A stretch of 15,233 nucleotides of DNA from an uncultured Gemmatimonadota bacterium (GCA_946887155.1 CAMPKM010000023.1:1-15233), one strand, 5' to 3'. Counted from the stretch's first letter, positions 6,769 through 14,073 are shown. Program-made: numbers and translations. Notes: generated from the sequence alone by a model not told the origin.

Positions 6769-7539
6769 CTACGCGACCGACTTGCGCGCCAGGAACGTTC
6801 GCGATTCCCTGCCGTCCACCACCGAAACATCCCAGCCGCGATACCGGGCCCGAAGCTCTTCCATGGTCACGTCTGATTCATTGGAATTGAACGTGTCCAC
6901 GAGGTGAACTCCGCCTTCGAGCGTCGACGTCTTGAGCATGTCGATCACCCGGGTCCGCTGCTCAGGGCTGAGTCCACGAAACGCTGACGGCGTCACGACG
7001 ACGGCGTTGAGCGGGGCATCGGGCGACCAGGCGTCGAGCCCGATCGGCTGGCTGTTCACGCGCGACATCAGTCCGACCTGGCTGGCCGCCGACACCACCC
7101 GTTCGACGACCTCCTCGTTGTCGTCGAGCGCGGTGACCTGGCAGCCGCGGGCGGCGAGGTACAATACCGGGCCCTCACGCCGCACCCCGGCTACCAGAAC
7201 CCGTGAATCCGCGTCAGGCACGATTTCCCGAACCAGCGGTGCGTCCGCCGCCATGCCCCAATGCGCATGATCGCGATACATCGCGAGCAGCTTCAGCCGC
7301 CGCTTCCGCCAGGTGGAATACTTCGGGAGGCGAAGGCGCTGCCCGATGATCCGGTCGACCTCGGAACAGAGCACGAGCTCGTCGAACTCGGGCTGCGTCC
7401 GGTCGCGGAGAGCCGACACGGCTTCGTCGCCGATCCGGAGAATCGCCGGGCGCGGAAGGGAGAACTTGTAGTTCTCGATCTCCTGCTCGACGTACACCTC
7501 GTATTCGTGCTTCAGTGAAACCTGCAATCGCGGAGCCAT
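6769..7539 (-). CDS. Degenerate class I SAM-methyltransferase-like protein
   Basis: A 256-residue soluble protein. An N-terminal region (1-105) rich in charged and aromatic residues has no fold I recognise. A Rossmann-like methyltransferase fold follows: strand and glycine loop VLVAGVRREGP (114-124), acidic end of strand 2 ALDDNEE (137-143), a strand 4 region LNAVVVTPSAF (177-187), then a helix and EGGVHLVD (208-215). The usual DxGxGxG loop is not intact, so SAM binding is uncertain and it may be an inactive relative. I chose ATG 7539, with GAGGGA just upstream, over a GTG at 7578 that adds an unrelated basic leader. It is divergent from mutM across a 136-bp gap. Its target is unknown; no neighbouring pathway suggests one. 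Confidence 0.7.
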   Translation of the reverse strand: MAPRLQVSLKHEYEVYVEQEIENYKFSLPRPAILRIGDEAVSALRDRTQPEFDELVLCSEVDRIIGQRLRLPKYSTWRKRRLKLLAMYRDHAHWGMAADAPLVREIVPDADSRVLVAGVRREGPVLYLAARGCQVTALDDNEEVVERVVSAASQVGLMSRVNSQPIGLDAWSPDAPLNAVVVTPSAFRGLSPEQRTRVIDMLKTSTLEGGVHLVDTFNSNESDVTMEELRARYRGWDVSVVDGRESRTFLARKSVA

Positions 7540-7613
7540 GTCCCTCGGCCGGCGGGTCGCGCGACAAGTTAGGCACACTCGTCAGGCAGGGCAAGAGTGA
7601 ATCGAAGACGCTC

Positions 7614-7643
7614 GCGAAAATGCATAACGCTCATGATTTTCGC
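7614..7643. promoter_or_regulatory. Dyad in the divergent methyltransferase/mutM intergenic region
   Basis: GCGAAAAT (7614-7621) and ATTTTCGC (7636-7643) form a perfect 8-bp inverted repeat around 14 bp. The centre-to-centre distance of 22 bp is about two helical turns, as in many dimeric operators. It could control one or both of the divergent genes. An RNA hairpin in the mutM leader is the alternative. Confidence 0.4.
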
Positions 7644-7675
7644 CATCAGTCATCTGCCCCTCCGCCATCACGGTG

Positions 7676-8467
7676 ATGCCTGAACTACCCGAAGTCGAAC
7701 ACGCCGCGTCGATCGCACGCAGTACCGCCGTTGGTCGCACCATAACGAGCGTGACGCTACACCATCGCGCCCAGCGCCGCGGCCTCCCGCTGCGCGCCGC
7801 CCGCTCGCTCGCCGGTGATCGGGTGCTGGCGGTCGTGAGACGGGGCAAGGCCCAGGTTTTCCACCTCGCCAGCGGACGCGAGCTCCGCGTGCACTTCCGC
7901 ATGACCGGCGACTGGCTGCTTCCGGGCGACGCCCCGCTCCCGCGCACGGTCCGCGCCGTCATCGCGTTCGACGACGGTGCCCGCCTCGCTCTCGATGACC
8001 CCCGGGCCCTGTCCGTCCTGTCGTTATGCGAAGCGCCTGACGAGACTGACCGGCTCGGTCCCGACGCCCTCGATCCCGCACTCAGCGGCGAGCGACTCGG
8101 CCAGGCCCTCGCGTCCCGGCGGATCCCCATCAAGGTCGCCCTCCTCGACCAGTCCATCATGGCAGGCGTCGGGAACATCTACGCCTCCGAAGCCCTCTGG
8201 CGCGCCCGCATCGATCCGCGAACCCCCGCCAACCGCGTCAGCACACCAAAGCTGCGCGAACTGGTCCGGGCCATTCGAATGACGCTGCGCAATGCCCTGC
8301 GCCGGCAGGAGCGTTACTACCGCTCCGGCACCGCGGCGACGGATGAAGGCAGGTTCAGGGTCTACGACCGCGAGGGCGCGCCCTGCCGGCGCTGCGGAAC
8401 AAAAGTGCGACGGATCACACAGTCCGCGCGCTCGACCTACTACTGCCCCACTTGCCAGAAGCGGTAA
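7676..8467 (+). CDS. mutM: Formamidopyrimidine-DNA glycosylase (Fpg/MutM)
   Basis: A 263-residue bifunctional DNA glycosylase/AP lyase that removes 8-oxoguanine and formamidopyrimidines during base excision repair. It begins MPELPEVE, giving the catalytic N-terminal proline and glutamate after Met removal. Lys58 in RRGKAQ matches the conserved phosphate-contacting lysine, and HFRMTGD carries the intercalating methionine. The helix-two-turn-helix shows as AGVGNIYASEALWRARIDP (about 163-181). A C-terminal zinc finger has Cys237, 240, 257 and 260 with RSTYYC before the third-fourth pair. ATG 7676 is preferred over the adjacent GTG 7673 because the proline must be residue 2. The usual DPRRFG segment reads DPRALS here, so the intercalating phenylalanine is missing. 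The gene converges on the RlmI-like gene with a 36-bp gap and no visible terminator. Confidence 0.95.
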   Translation: MPELPEVEHAASIARSTAVGRTITSVTLHHRAQRRGLPLRAARSLAGDRVLAVVRRGKAQVFHLASGRELRVHFRMTGDWLLPGDAPLPRTVRAVIAFDDGARLALDDPRALSVLSLCEAPDETDRLGPDALDPALSGERLGQALASRRIPIKVALLDQSIMAGVGNIYASEALWRARIDPRTPANRVSTPKLRELVRAIRMTLRNALRRQERYYRSGTAATDEGRFRVYDREGAPCRRCGTKVRRITQSARSTYYCPTCQKR

Positions 8468-8503
8468 TGATCCAGCCCCAACCGCTGGCCCAACCCAGAG
8501 CAT

Positions 8504-9667
8504 TTACTCCGCCCGCACGACCGCTCCCTTCAGGTATCCCGTCTCCGGAATCGTGAGTACTTCCGGATGATCCACCGGTTGCCCCGTGATCCGCTCCAGC
8601 ACCAGGCGCCGTCCACTGTCCGCGGCCGCGTGCTCGATCATCTCGAGAAAAAGCGAACGCGTCAGGTGATAGCTGCAACTGGCCGTGAACAACACGCCGC
8701 CAGGCGCGAGCAGCCGCATCGCCCGCAGGTTGATCTCGTGATACCCGCGCAGTGCCGCCTCCAGCGCATCGCGCGTCTTGGCGAACGCCGGCGGGTCGAG
8801 GACGATGGTGTCGAACCGGTCACCGGCGCGATCCCGGTCCCGCAGGAAGTCGAACACGTTCGCTTCGATCCGCTCGATGTTGGACAGCCCGTTCAAGCGC
8901 GCGTTTTCACCAGCGCGCTGCAGCGCCTCGGCTGACGAATCCACCGCCACGACCTGTTCCGCGCCACGGGCCAGGTGCAGCGAGAACGACCCGTGGTAGC
9001 TGAAGCAGTCCAGCGCCCGGCCGTTCGCGAGCTTACCCAGCCGTTGCCGGTTCTCACGCTGGTCCAGGAACGCCCCGGTCTTCTGGCCCGTCCACGGCGC
9101 CGCCGCATAACGAACATCCTGTTCGCGGACGACGACCTCCGTGGGCACATCGCCGTGGAGGAGGACCGTTTCCCGGGGCAGGTTCTCGCGCGACCGGACG
9201 GGCACGTCGTTGCGGGCCAGCACTCCCTCCGCGCTCGTCAGGCGGACGAGCACATCGACGATCTCGTCGCGGAAGACGTCCAGTCCGGCGCTCAGGATCT
9301 GCACCACCAGCCAACGGTCGTACCGGTCGCAGATCAGGGACGGCAGTCCATCACCCTCGGCGTGCACCAGGCGGTATCCCGTGGCGGCATCGCCGATGCC
9401 GCTCCGCCGCGCGATCGACCGCGCCAGTTGGCGTTCCCACCAGGTGACATCGATTTTCGCGTCGGCCGATTCGTCGAGTCGCCGGAGCGAGATCTCTGAC
9501 GACGGGCTCCACAGGGCAACGCCGATCCACCGGCCTCGATCGTCCCGCACCCGCACCACTCCGGCCGGTCCGGTCGGCCGCTTGCGGACGTCGCTTTTGA
9601 AGATCCACGGGTGGCCGCGTTGCCACCGGTCCGCGCCCCGCTGCGATACGGTCGCCGAGTCGGGCAC
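8504..9667 (-). CDS. rlmI: RlmI-like 23S rRNA (cytosine-5)-methyltransferase
   Basis: A 387-residue SAM-dependent RNA methyltransferase; family members of about 390-400 residues methylate C1962 of 23S rRNA. An N-terminal PUA-like domain (about 1-75, with GHPWIFKSDV) is followed by a linker domain and the Rossmann domain. KTGAFLDQRENR (196-207), LDCFSYHGSFSLHLARG (219-235, motif I), AVDSS (241-245), LDPPAFAK (290-297) and TASCSYHL (328-335, with the likely catalytic Cys331) are all typical. The start is GTG 9667, only 5 bp after the mltG stop, which indicates co-translation with ruvX and mltG. The exact target base is inferred from family; related YccW/RlmI-like enzymes with other specificity cannot be excluded. 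Confidence 0.9.
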   Translation of the reverse strand: MPDSATVSQRGADRWQRGHPWIFKSDVRKRPTGPAGVVRVRDDRGRWIGVALWSPSSEISLRRLDESADAKIDVTWWERQLARSIARRSGIGDAATGYRLVHAEGDGLPSLICDRYDRWLVVQILSAGLDVFRDEIVDVLVRLTSAEGVLARNDVPVRSRENLPRETVLLHGDVPTEVVVREQDVRYAAAPWTGQKTGAFLDQRENRQRLGKLANGRALDCFSYHGSFSLHLARGAEQVVAVDSSAEALQRAGENARLNGLSNIERIEANVFDFLRDRDRAGDRFDTIVLDPPAFAKTRDALEAALRGYHEINLRAMRLLAPGGVLFTASCSYHLTRSLFLEMIEHAAADSGRRLVLERITGQPVDHPEVLTIPETGYLKGAVVRAE

Positions 9668-9672
9668 GGGCG

Positions 9673-10659
9673 TCAGGGCCGCGCCGACGCCGCCTGCCGG
9701 CGGAGCGCCCGCATCCGTCTCACGGCCTCGTTATGCTCGCGCAAGGTCCGCCGGAACTCGTGATGGCCGTCCGGATGGGCCACGAAATAGAGAAACGGCA
9801 CGTCCGCCGGGAACAGCGCCGCCTCGATGCTGGCACTCCCCGGCGACGCGATCGGTCCCGGCGGCAGCCCGGCGTTGCGATACGTGTTGTACGGCGACTT
9901 CACTTCGAGGTCACGGTACAGCACGCGCGACACGCGGCGCCCTAACGCATAGATCACCGTCGGATCGGCCTGGAGCAGCATGCCGCGCTTGAGCCGGTTG
10001 TGGTAGACGGCCGAGATCAGCGGCCGCTCCGTGGCCACCCGCGCCTCCTTCTCGATGATGGATGCCAGGGTCATGACCTGGTGGCGGGTCATGCCGAGCT
10101 TCTCGAGTTGCGCGTTCCATTCCGGTTTCCACCGGCGCTCGAATTCCGAGACGAGCCGCCTGACGATAGGCAGCGGTGCCGACCCTTCCGGGAGCAGGTA
10201 CGTCTCAGGGAACAGGTATCCCTCCAGCGTTCCGGTCGGAATGCCCAGCCGGCGCACCAGCCCTGTGTCGCGGGCCGCGGAGTCCAGGGCGGCTTCGGGA
10301 ATCTTCATCACCTTCGCAACGGCCGGCACGATCGTCCGCAATTCCCACCCTTCGGGGATCGTCACCGTGAACACGATCCCGCGCCCGGCCTCGAGCGCGC
10401 TGATGATTGCGTTCCACGAGTCGCCGCGGTCGAGGATGTAGGTCCCGGCCTTGATGCGGCGGTCGCGCTCGCGAAGCTTGGCATAGAGACTGAACGCCCG
10501 CGCCGACCCGATCACCCCGGCGGCCTCGAGCGAATCGGCCGCGTGCCGCATCGATGCCCCGATCGGAATGACGACCCGCGCGTTGCCCTCTCCGCACGCC
10601 GTCAGCGACAGCAGGAAGAGCAGGCCAAGGCCAGACCGCCTGACGAGTCGCGGTCTCAC
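9673..10659 (-). CDS. mltG: Endolytic murein transglycosylase MltG, predicted lipoprotein
   Basis: A 328-residue YceG/MltG-family enzyme that cleaves nascent peptidoglycan strands and helps end glycan elongation. The LysM-like part (about 28-95) includes the segment IKAGTY. The catalytic domain shows GYLFPETY (147-154), ASIIEKEA (199-206) with Glu203 matching the family's catalytic glutamate, YHNRL (219-223), and SPYNTYRNAGLPPGPI (255-270). The N-terminus reads as a signal peptide with lipobox LTAC (Cys22) followed by Gly-Glu, so it appears lipid-anchored instead of using the single membrane helix of E. coli MltG. The start is GTG 10659, overlapping the ruvX TGA by four bases (GTGA), a sign of translational coupling. 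The ruvX-mltG pairing is common in bacteria. Confidence 0.93.
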   Translation of the reverse strand: MRPRLVRRSGLGLLFLLSLTACGEGNARVVIPIGASMRHAADSLEAAGVIGSARAFSLYAKLRERDRRIKAGTYILDRGDSWNAIISALEAGRGIVFTVTIPEGWELRTIVPAVAKVMKIPEAALDSAARDTGLVRRLGIPTGTLEGYLFPETYLLPEGSAPLPIVRRLVSEFERRWKPEWNAQLEKLGMTRHQVMTLASIIEKEARVATERPLISAVYHNRLKRGMLLQADPTVIYALGRRVSRVLYRDLEVKSPYNTYRNAGLPPGPIASPGSASIEAALFPADVPFLYFVAHPDGHHEFRRTLREHNEAVRRMRALRRQAASARP

Positions 10660-11078
10660 GGTGCTGGCTCTGTCAGTTGGAGGGCGTGTTGCAGCAACAC
10701 CGTCGCGGCCAGGGCGTCCACGTCCCCCTTCCGGCCGCGTGTCGACCCGCCCATCTCGCGGATGGCGCGCTGGGCAGCAGCGGTCGTAAAGCGCTCATCG
10801 ACCAGCCGCACCGGCAGCCCGCTGCGTTCACCGAGGAGCATCGCCAGGCGTCGCGCCTCGCCGCTTCGTTCGGTTTCATCGCCCTCCTGGTTCAGCGGCA
10901 GTCCCACGACGAATCCCTCAGCTTCCAGTGCCTTGGCTCGCTCGATGATCTCACCCACCGGCGCCCGTTTTCCCAGCCGTCGCATCAGGTGCCCGACCGG
11001 CGACGCGATCGTGCCCGTCGGGTCGCTGATAGCGAGACCGATCCGGCGGTCACCGAGGTCAATGGCGAGTAAGCGCAT
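10656..11078 (-). CDS. ruvX: RuvX/YqgF Holliday junction resolvase-like nuclease
   Basis: A 140-residue RNase H-fold protein of the YqgF family, linked to 16S rRNA 5'-end maturation and to Holliday junction resolution in different bacteria. Motifs in order: AIDLGDRRIGLAISD (5-19, with Asp7), FVVGLPLNQEG (56-66), VDERFTT (93-99) and DVDALAA (119-125) with the last catalytic aspartates. ATG 11078 places MRLLAIDLG at the N-terminus as in the family; the open frame to 11114 would add residues encoded partly by repeat DNA. It is followed by mltG with a 4-bp overlap, and lies 58 bp after rho across a heptamer array. Confidence 0.93.
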   Translation of the reverse strand: MRLLAIDLGDRRIGLAISDPTGTIASPVGHLMRRLGKRAPVGEIIERAKALEAEGFVVGLPLNQEGDETERSGEARRLAMLLGERSGLPVRLVDERFTTAAAQRAIREMGGSTRGRKGDVDALAATVLLQHALQLTEPAP

Positions 11079-11109
11079 CGTTTCTGATCTATTCGCCAAT
11101 CCGGGTTCG

Positions 11110-11137
11110 CTCACGTCTCACGACTCACGTCTCACGC
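11110..11137. repeat. Heptamer tandem array C
   Basis: Four 7-bp units lie head to tail: CTCACGT, CTCACGA, CTCACGT and CTCACGC (11110-11137). The array touches the last base of the rho TAG stop codon and fills half of the 58-bp gap to ruvX. The internal 13-mer CGTCTCACGACTC (11115-11127) recurs inverted upstream of rho at 12401-12413. Confidence 0.7.
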
Positions 11138-12381
11138 TATTGGGTCATGAGTTGAAAAAACTCCCGATTCGTCTTCGACTTCTTCATCTGCTTGATGAGG
11201 AACGTGATCGCCTCTTCCGAAGGCATGTCCCCGAGAAACGTCCGCAGCAGGAACACCCGGTTCCGTTCCTCCTGGTCCAGTAGCAGCTCTTCCTTGCGCG
11301 TTCCCGACTTGTTGATATCGATCGCGGGGAAAATCCGCTGGTTGGCAATCTCCCGGCTCAGCACGAGCTCCATGTTGCCGGTACCCTTGAACTCCTCGAA
11401 AATCACCTCGTCCATGCGCGAGCCCGTCTCGATGAGGGCCGTCGCCACGATGGTCAGGGACCCGCCACCCTCGATCTTACGCGCCGAGCCGAAGAATTTC
11501 TTCGGTCGCTGCATGGCGGACGCATCCAGGCCGCCGGAAAGGATTCGCCCCGACTGCGGGAGCACGCTGTTGTGGGCGCGCGCCAGGCGCGTGATCGAGT
11601 CCAGCAGGATGACCACGTCGCGACCGGCTTCCACCAACCGCTTCGCTTTTTCGATGACCATCTCGGCCACCTGCACGTGTCGTTCCGCCGGCTCGTCAAA
11701 CGTGGAGCTGATCACCTCGGCGCGCGGAACGTTTTCACGAAAGTCGGTCACTTCTTCCGGACGCTCGTCAATGAGCAGGACGATGAGCGTCACCTCTTCG
11801 TGGTTGGCCGAGATCGCGTTCGCCATCTTCTGGAGAAGGATCGTCTTGCCGGCACGCGGCGGGGCGGTGATGAGCCCTCGTTGTCCCTTGCCGATCGGCG
11901 CGATCAGGTCCACGATCCGCATCGACAGGTCGCCATCTTCGAGGTGGAGGCGCTCATCCGGGTACACCGGCCGCAGTGTGTCGAAGCTCGGCCTTGTTAT
12001 GTCCGGCTGCGGCTCGCCGCCGTTGATCGTCGCCAGGCGCAGCAGCGCCAGATATCGCTCCCACGGCTTTGGCGGCCGGACCTCGCCGCTGATGGTGTCG
12101 CCGGTGCGCAGGTTGAAGCGCTTGATCTGCGATGGCGACACGTAGATGTCATCGGGCCCAGCCAGGTAGTTCCAGTCCATCGCACGCAGGAACCCGTACC
12201 CTTCGGGCAGGATTTCCAGGACGCCCTCGGCCTGGAGGGTCGTCGACCCGTCGAGCAGCCGCTGCTCGATGCGGTAAATGAGATCCTGCTTTCTCAGGCC
12301 TGACGAGTTGGGAACGTTCAGGCTGTCGGCAAGGGCGAGCAGTTCGGGGATCGATTTTTGACGGAGTTCGGCGATGTCCAT
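11137..12381 (-). CDS. rho: Transcription termination factor Rho
   Basis: A 414-residue hexameric RNA-dependent ATPase/helicase that ends transcription of untranslated RNA. The N-terminal Rho helix-bundle (about 3-45) precedes the cold-shock-like RNA-binding domain (about 50-118, with [15 protein letters not shown]). The ATPase core has Walker A APPRAGKT (173-180), IDERPEEV (204-211), Walker [17 protein letters not shown] (256-271), the Q-loop region (about 274-290), and the R-loop/arginine region with KGTGNMEL and [10 protein letters not shown]. coli Rho is 419 residues, so this is a compact form without the large N-terminal insertions of some phyla. The ATG at 12381 lies inside a perfect inverted repeat, and no clear Shine-Dalgarno is present, pointing to regulated or leader-dependent translation. 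tRNA-Arg(CCG) lies 129 bp upstream in the same direction. Confidence 0.97.
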   Translation of the reverse strand: MDIAELRQKSIPELLALADSLNVPNSSGLRKQDLIYRIEQRLLDGSTTLQAEGVLEILPEGYGFLRAMDWNYLAGPDDIYVSPSQIKRFNLRTGDTISGEVRPPKPWERYLALLRLATINGGEPQPDITRPSFDTLRPVYPDERLHLEDGDLSMRIVDLIAPIGKGQRGLITAPPRAGKTILLQKMANAISANHEEVTLIVLLIDERPEEVTDFRENVPRAEVISSTFDEPAERHVQVAEMVIEKAKRLVEAGRDVVILLDSITRLARAHNSVLPQSGRILSGGLDASAMQRPKKFFGSARKIEGGGSLTIVATALIETGSRMDEVIFEEFKGTGNMELVLSREIANQRIFPAIDINKSGTRKEELLLDQEERNRVFLLRTFLGDMPSEEAITFLIKQMKKSKTNREFFQLMTQ

Positions 12382-12395
12382 CTGAACTCAGATGG
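12378..12395 (-). promoter_or_regulatory. Inverted repeat covering the rho start codon
   Basis: CCATCTGA (12378-12385) and TCAGATGG (12388-12395) form a perfect 8-bp dyad with a 2-bp centre. In the rho mRNA it can fold as a 7-bp stem with an AGUU tetraloop, with the AUG paired in the 3' arm. This would hide the start codon and make rho translation depend on melting or on a bound factor. A DNA operator is the alternative reading. Confidence 0.5.
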
Positions 12396-12510
12396 GAGGG
12401 GAGTCGTGAGACGAGAAGATCTCGACGATGACGGTGTGCGACGGCAAGGTCGCCGGGGGAGGGGAGGGCCGTTCCCGCGAACAGATAGAACGTTCACAGG
12501 TTTCTGGCAG
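12382..12510 (-). promoter_or_regulatory. C-rich rho leader with rut-like composition
   Basis: The rho sense strand between tRNA-Arg and the start codon is about half C and under a fifth G in its last 80 bases, with pure C/T tracts at about 12470-12454 and 12404-12394. C-over-G bias with spaced YC dimers is the signature of Rho loading sites, and E. coli rho is known to attenuate its own leader. No intrinsic terminator separates the tRNA from rho. The leader also holds one and a half units of the heptamer family of array C (12401-12417). Confidence 0.4.
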
Positions 12511-12584
12511 TGCGCGAGGCGGGATTCGAACCCACGACCTTCGGCTCCGGAGGCCGACGCTCTATCCAGCTGAGCTACTCGCGC
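12511..12584 (-). tRNA. tRNA-Arg (anticodon CCG)
   Basis: A 74-nt cloverleaf. The acceptor GCGCGAG pairs perfectly with CTCGCGC and is followed by discriminator A. The D arm is GCTC/GAGC, the anticodon stem TCGGC/GCCGA closes loop CTCCGGA (anticodon CCG, reading CGG), and the T arm GTGGG-TTCGAAT-CCCGC has one G-U pair. CCA is not encoded. It stands alone 129 bp upstream of rho. Confidence 0.95.
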
Positions 12585-12626
12585 GTGGTCCGGCAGACGT
12601 CTGGCCGGGATCCGAGAGAGCGGCCT

Positions 12627-12655
12627 AGAGTAACCGGGCACGAAAGGTAATACAA
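12627..12655 (-). promoter_or_regulatory. Possible promoter of tRNA-Arg(CCG)
   Basis: On the minus strand, TTGTAT (12655-12650) and TACTCT (12632-12627) are spaced by 17 bp, placing a start near 12620, about 36 nt before the mature tRNA. Each hexamer matches only three of six consensus bases, so the call rests on spacing and position. Confidence 0.25.
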
Positions 12656-12694
12656 GCGACCGGGCAGGCCGTTCTCCACCGCCGTTCGGTGTGT

Positions 12695-13384
12695 TTATCG
12701 TTCTTGCCGACGTTGCTCCACCGGACTACCGACCGCGGACTCGACGCGCGGTATCGGCTCTGCACGTTCCTGCAGCAATTTCGTCGTGTAGCGCTGGTTT
12801 TCGGAGATGCGCTCGACTTCGACGGCAATCGCGTCGACCGCGTGCTTGATACCCGTCACATCCTGGGCCGAAGCAAACAATTGTGTGGCCCGGCGCGTCG
12901 CCCGCCGCCACAGGAACCGTCCAACCAGGATAGAGCCAAGAATGAGCCCCAACGCCTGGGCGATCATCAGGCTTTCATAGCGTTTCACGAGTAGTGCTTC
13001 GCGCGCCGAAAAATCCTCACCAGGCACCGAGATCACGGTCGCATTGCCTCCCTCGCCCTGCGTCTCCGCGCTGCCGACGCCCCGTGCAACCGCGTTGGCG
13101 ATGGCCTCATCGGCTTGCGCAATCTGGCGTTGGAGCTCACCACCCCTCGTTCCAAGCTCACTGATCTGCTGCTCATACTCCTGCATGAGCCTTCGATCGA
13201 GCGTCGGATTCGAGGACGAATTCGCGCGTGCCTCGGCGTTCAACCGCTCCTGCGCGAGCCTGCCTCGTTGTTCGGTGACCCGTTCGAGCTGGTCGCTCAA
13301 TACGTCGCGGCTGCGCAAAAGGGTTTGAAGCTCAGCCTGCGTCTGCACTGCGCCTCGTCCCTGGATTGAACTCATGACCTTCAT
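12695..13384 (-). CDS. Coiled-coil protein with one transmembrane helix
   Basis: A hypothetical protein of 229 residues from ATG 13384. Residues about 12-105 are Gln/Glu/Arg/Leu-rich with heptad character (QTQAELQTLLRSRDVLSDQL), interrupted by a Ser/Asn patch near 56-59. A short Gly-rich linker leads to a single hydrophobic helix at about 139-158 (SLMIAQALGLILGSILVGRF), followed by a basic stop (WRRATRRA) and a second short helical segment (about 178-208). This suggests a membrane-anchored scaffold; positive charge after the helix suggests that end is cytoplasmic. ATG 13384 has GAGG at a good distance; ATG 13420 (241 residues) is also possible. It follows the TetR gene in the same direction after about 100 bp. 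I recognise no family and infer no function. Confidence 0.7.
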   Translation of the reverse strand: MKVMSSIQGRGAVQTQAELQTLLRSRDVLSDQLERVTEQRGRLAQERLNAEARANSSSNPTLDRRLMQEYEQQISELGTRGGELQRQIAQADEAIANAVARGVGSAETQGEGGNATVISVPGEDFSAREALLVKRYESLMIAQALGLILGSILVGRFLWRRATRRATQLFASAQDVTGIKHAVDAIAVEVERISENQRYTTKLLQERAEPIPRVESAVGSPVEQRRQER

Positions 13385-13488
13385 GGCCGCCTCGTGATTT
13401 CTCGGAGCAGGGAGCTTCATGTCATGTTCGACCAAACGCAATCACGCCCCTGCAGGTTTCGCGGATTCATCGCGTTGGCCCGGTTGCA

Positions 13489-14073
13489 TCACGACGGTTG
13501 CTGATTCAAGCCGCGCCACACCAGGTCGTGAAACCGCTCATCCATCTGCTTTGCGGTGAACTGTGCCGACCGGCCCATCCACCACTTCGCCAGTTCCATC
13601 GCCATAGCCCCGAAGACGCGGGCGGTGGCGCTCAGTGGAAGCTCCCGTGGTGCGACGCCGAGCTCGCGAAGCCGGCGCTCGATGATGCGAGCGAGATGTC
13701 CGCTGGCGATGTCGAGGATGGCTTCCATTCGTCCGGCGCGGGAGAGCGCATCGGCGAAATCCCTCGACTCGCCGAAGTGCGCGAACAGTTCCGCAATCGG
13801 CGCCACCCGGCGCGAGGTGCCCACCGTTCGATCGAAGTGAGCTTCAGTCAGGGACAACATCCGCTCCAGGTCAGTCAGCAGGAAGTCGTCCTTGTTGCGG
13901 AAGTGGGAATAGAACGTGGACCGCCCGACACCAGCGCGATCGAGCAGGTCCTGCACCGTGATCGAGTCGAATTCCCGCGTCTGCAGCAGTTCCACCATGG
14001 CTGCGCTCAACGCCCGGTACGTGCGTTCGGTGCGGGCGTCGAGTCGCGGGCGTTCGTCGAGATTCTCGTTCAC
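13489..14073 (-). CDS. TetR/AcrR-family transcriptional regulator
   Basis: A 194-residue one-component repressor from GTG 14073. The N-terminal DNA-binding domain shows RTYRALSAAMVELL (helix 1), then the helix-turn-helix ITVQDLLDRAGVGRSTFYSHF (38-58) and the typical NKDDFLL continuation. The rest is an all-helical ligand-binding and dimerisation region with no motif that identifies the ligand. The frame runs open to 14181, but the extra residues overlap the divergent gene and the palindromes, so the GTG is preferred; AGGA lies very close to it. The divergent six-helix membrane protein starts 90 bp away, and the gap contains two palindromes, so the regulator most likely controls itself and that neighbour. 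Confidence 0.88.
   Translation of the reverse strand: MNENLDERPRLDARTERTYRALSAAMVELLQTREFDSITVQDLLDRAGVGRSTFYSHFRNKDDFLLTDLERMLSLTEAHFDRTVGTSRRVAPIAELFAHFGESRDFADALSRAGRMEAILDIASGHLARIIERRLRELGVAPRELPLSATARVFGAMAMELAKWWMGRSAQFTAKQMDERFHDLVWRGLNQQPS

Noticed and set aside
8468..8503. Terminator between convergent mutM and rlmI
   Set aside because: Only a 4-bp CCAG/CTGG pairing without a U tract is present, too weak to call.
12511..12584. tRNA-Arg as an integration (att) site
   Set aside because: No integrase, phage gene or repeated tRNA 3' fragment was seen nearby, and the neighbours are housekeeping genes.
12358..12628. Plus-strand frames encoding peptides with [19 protein letters not shown] or [17 protein letters not shown]
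   Set aside because: These are the well-known false proteins produced by translating the complement of a tRNA gene; here they read through tRNA-Arg(CCG).
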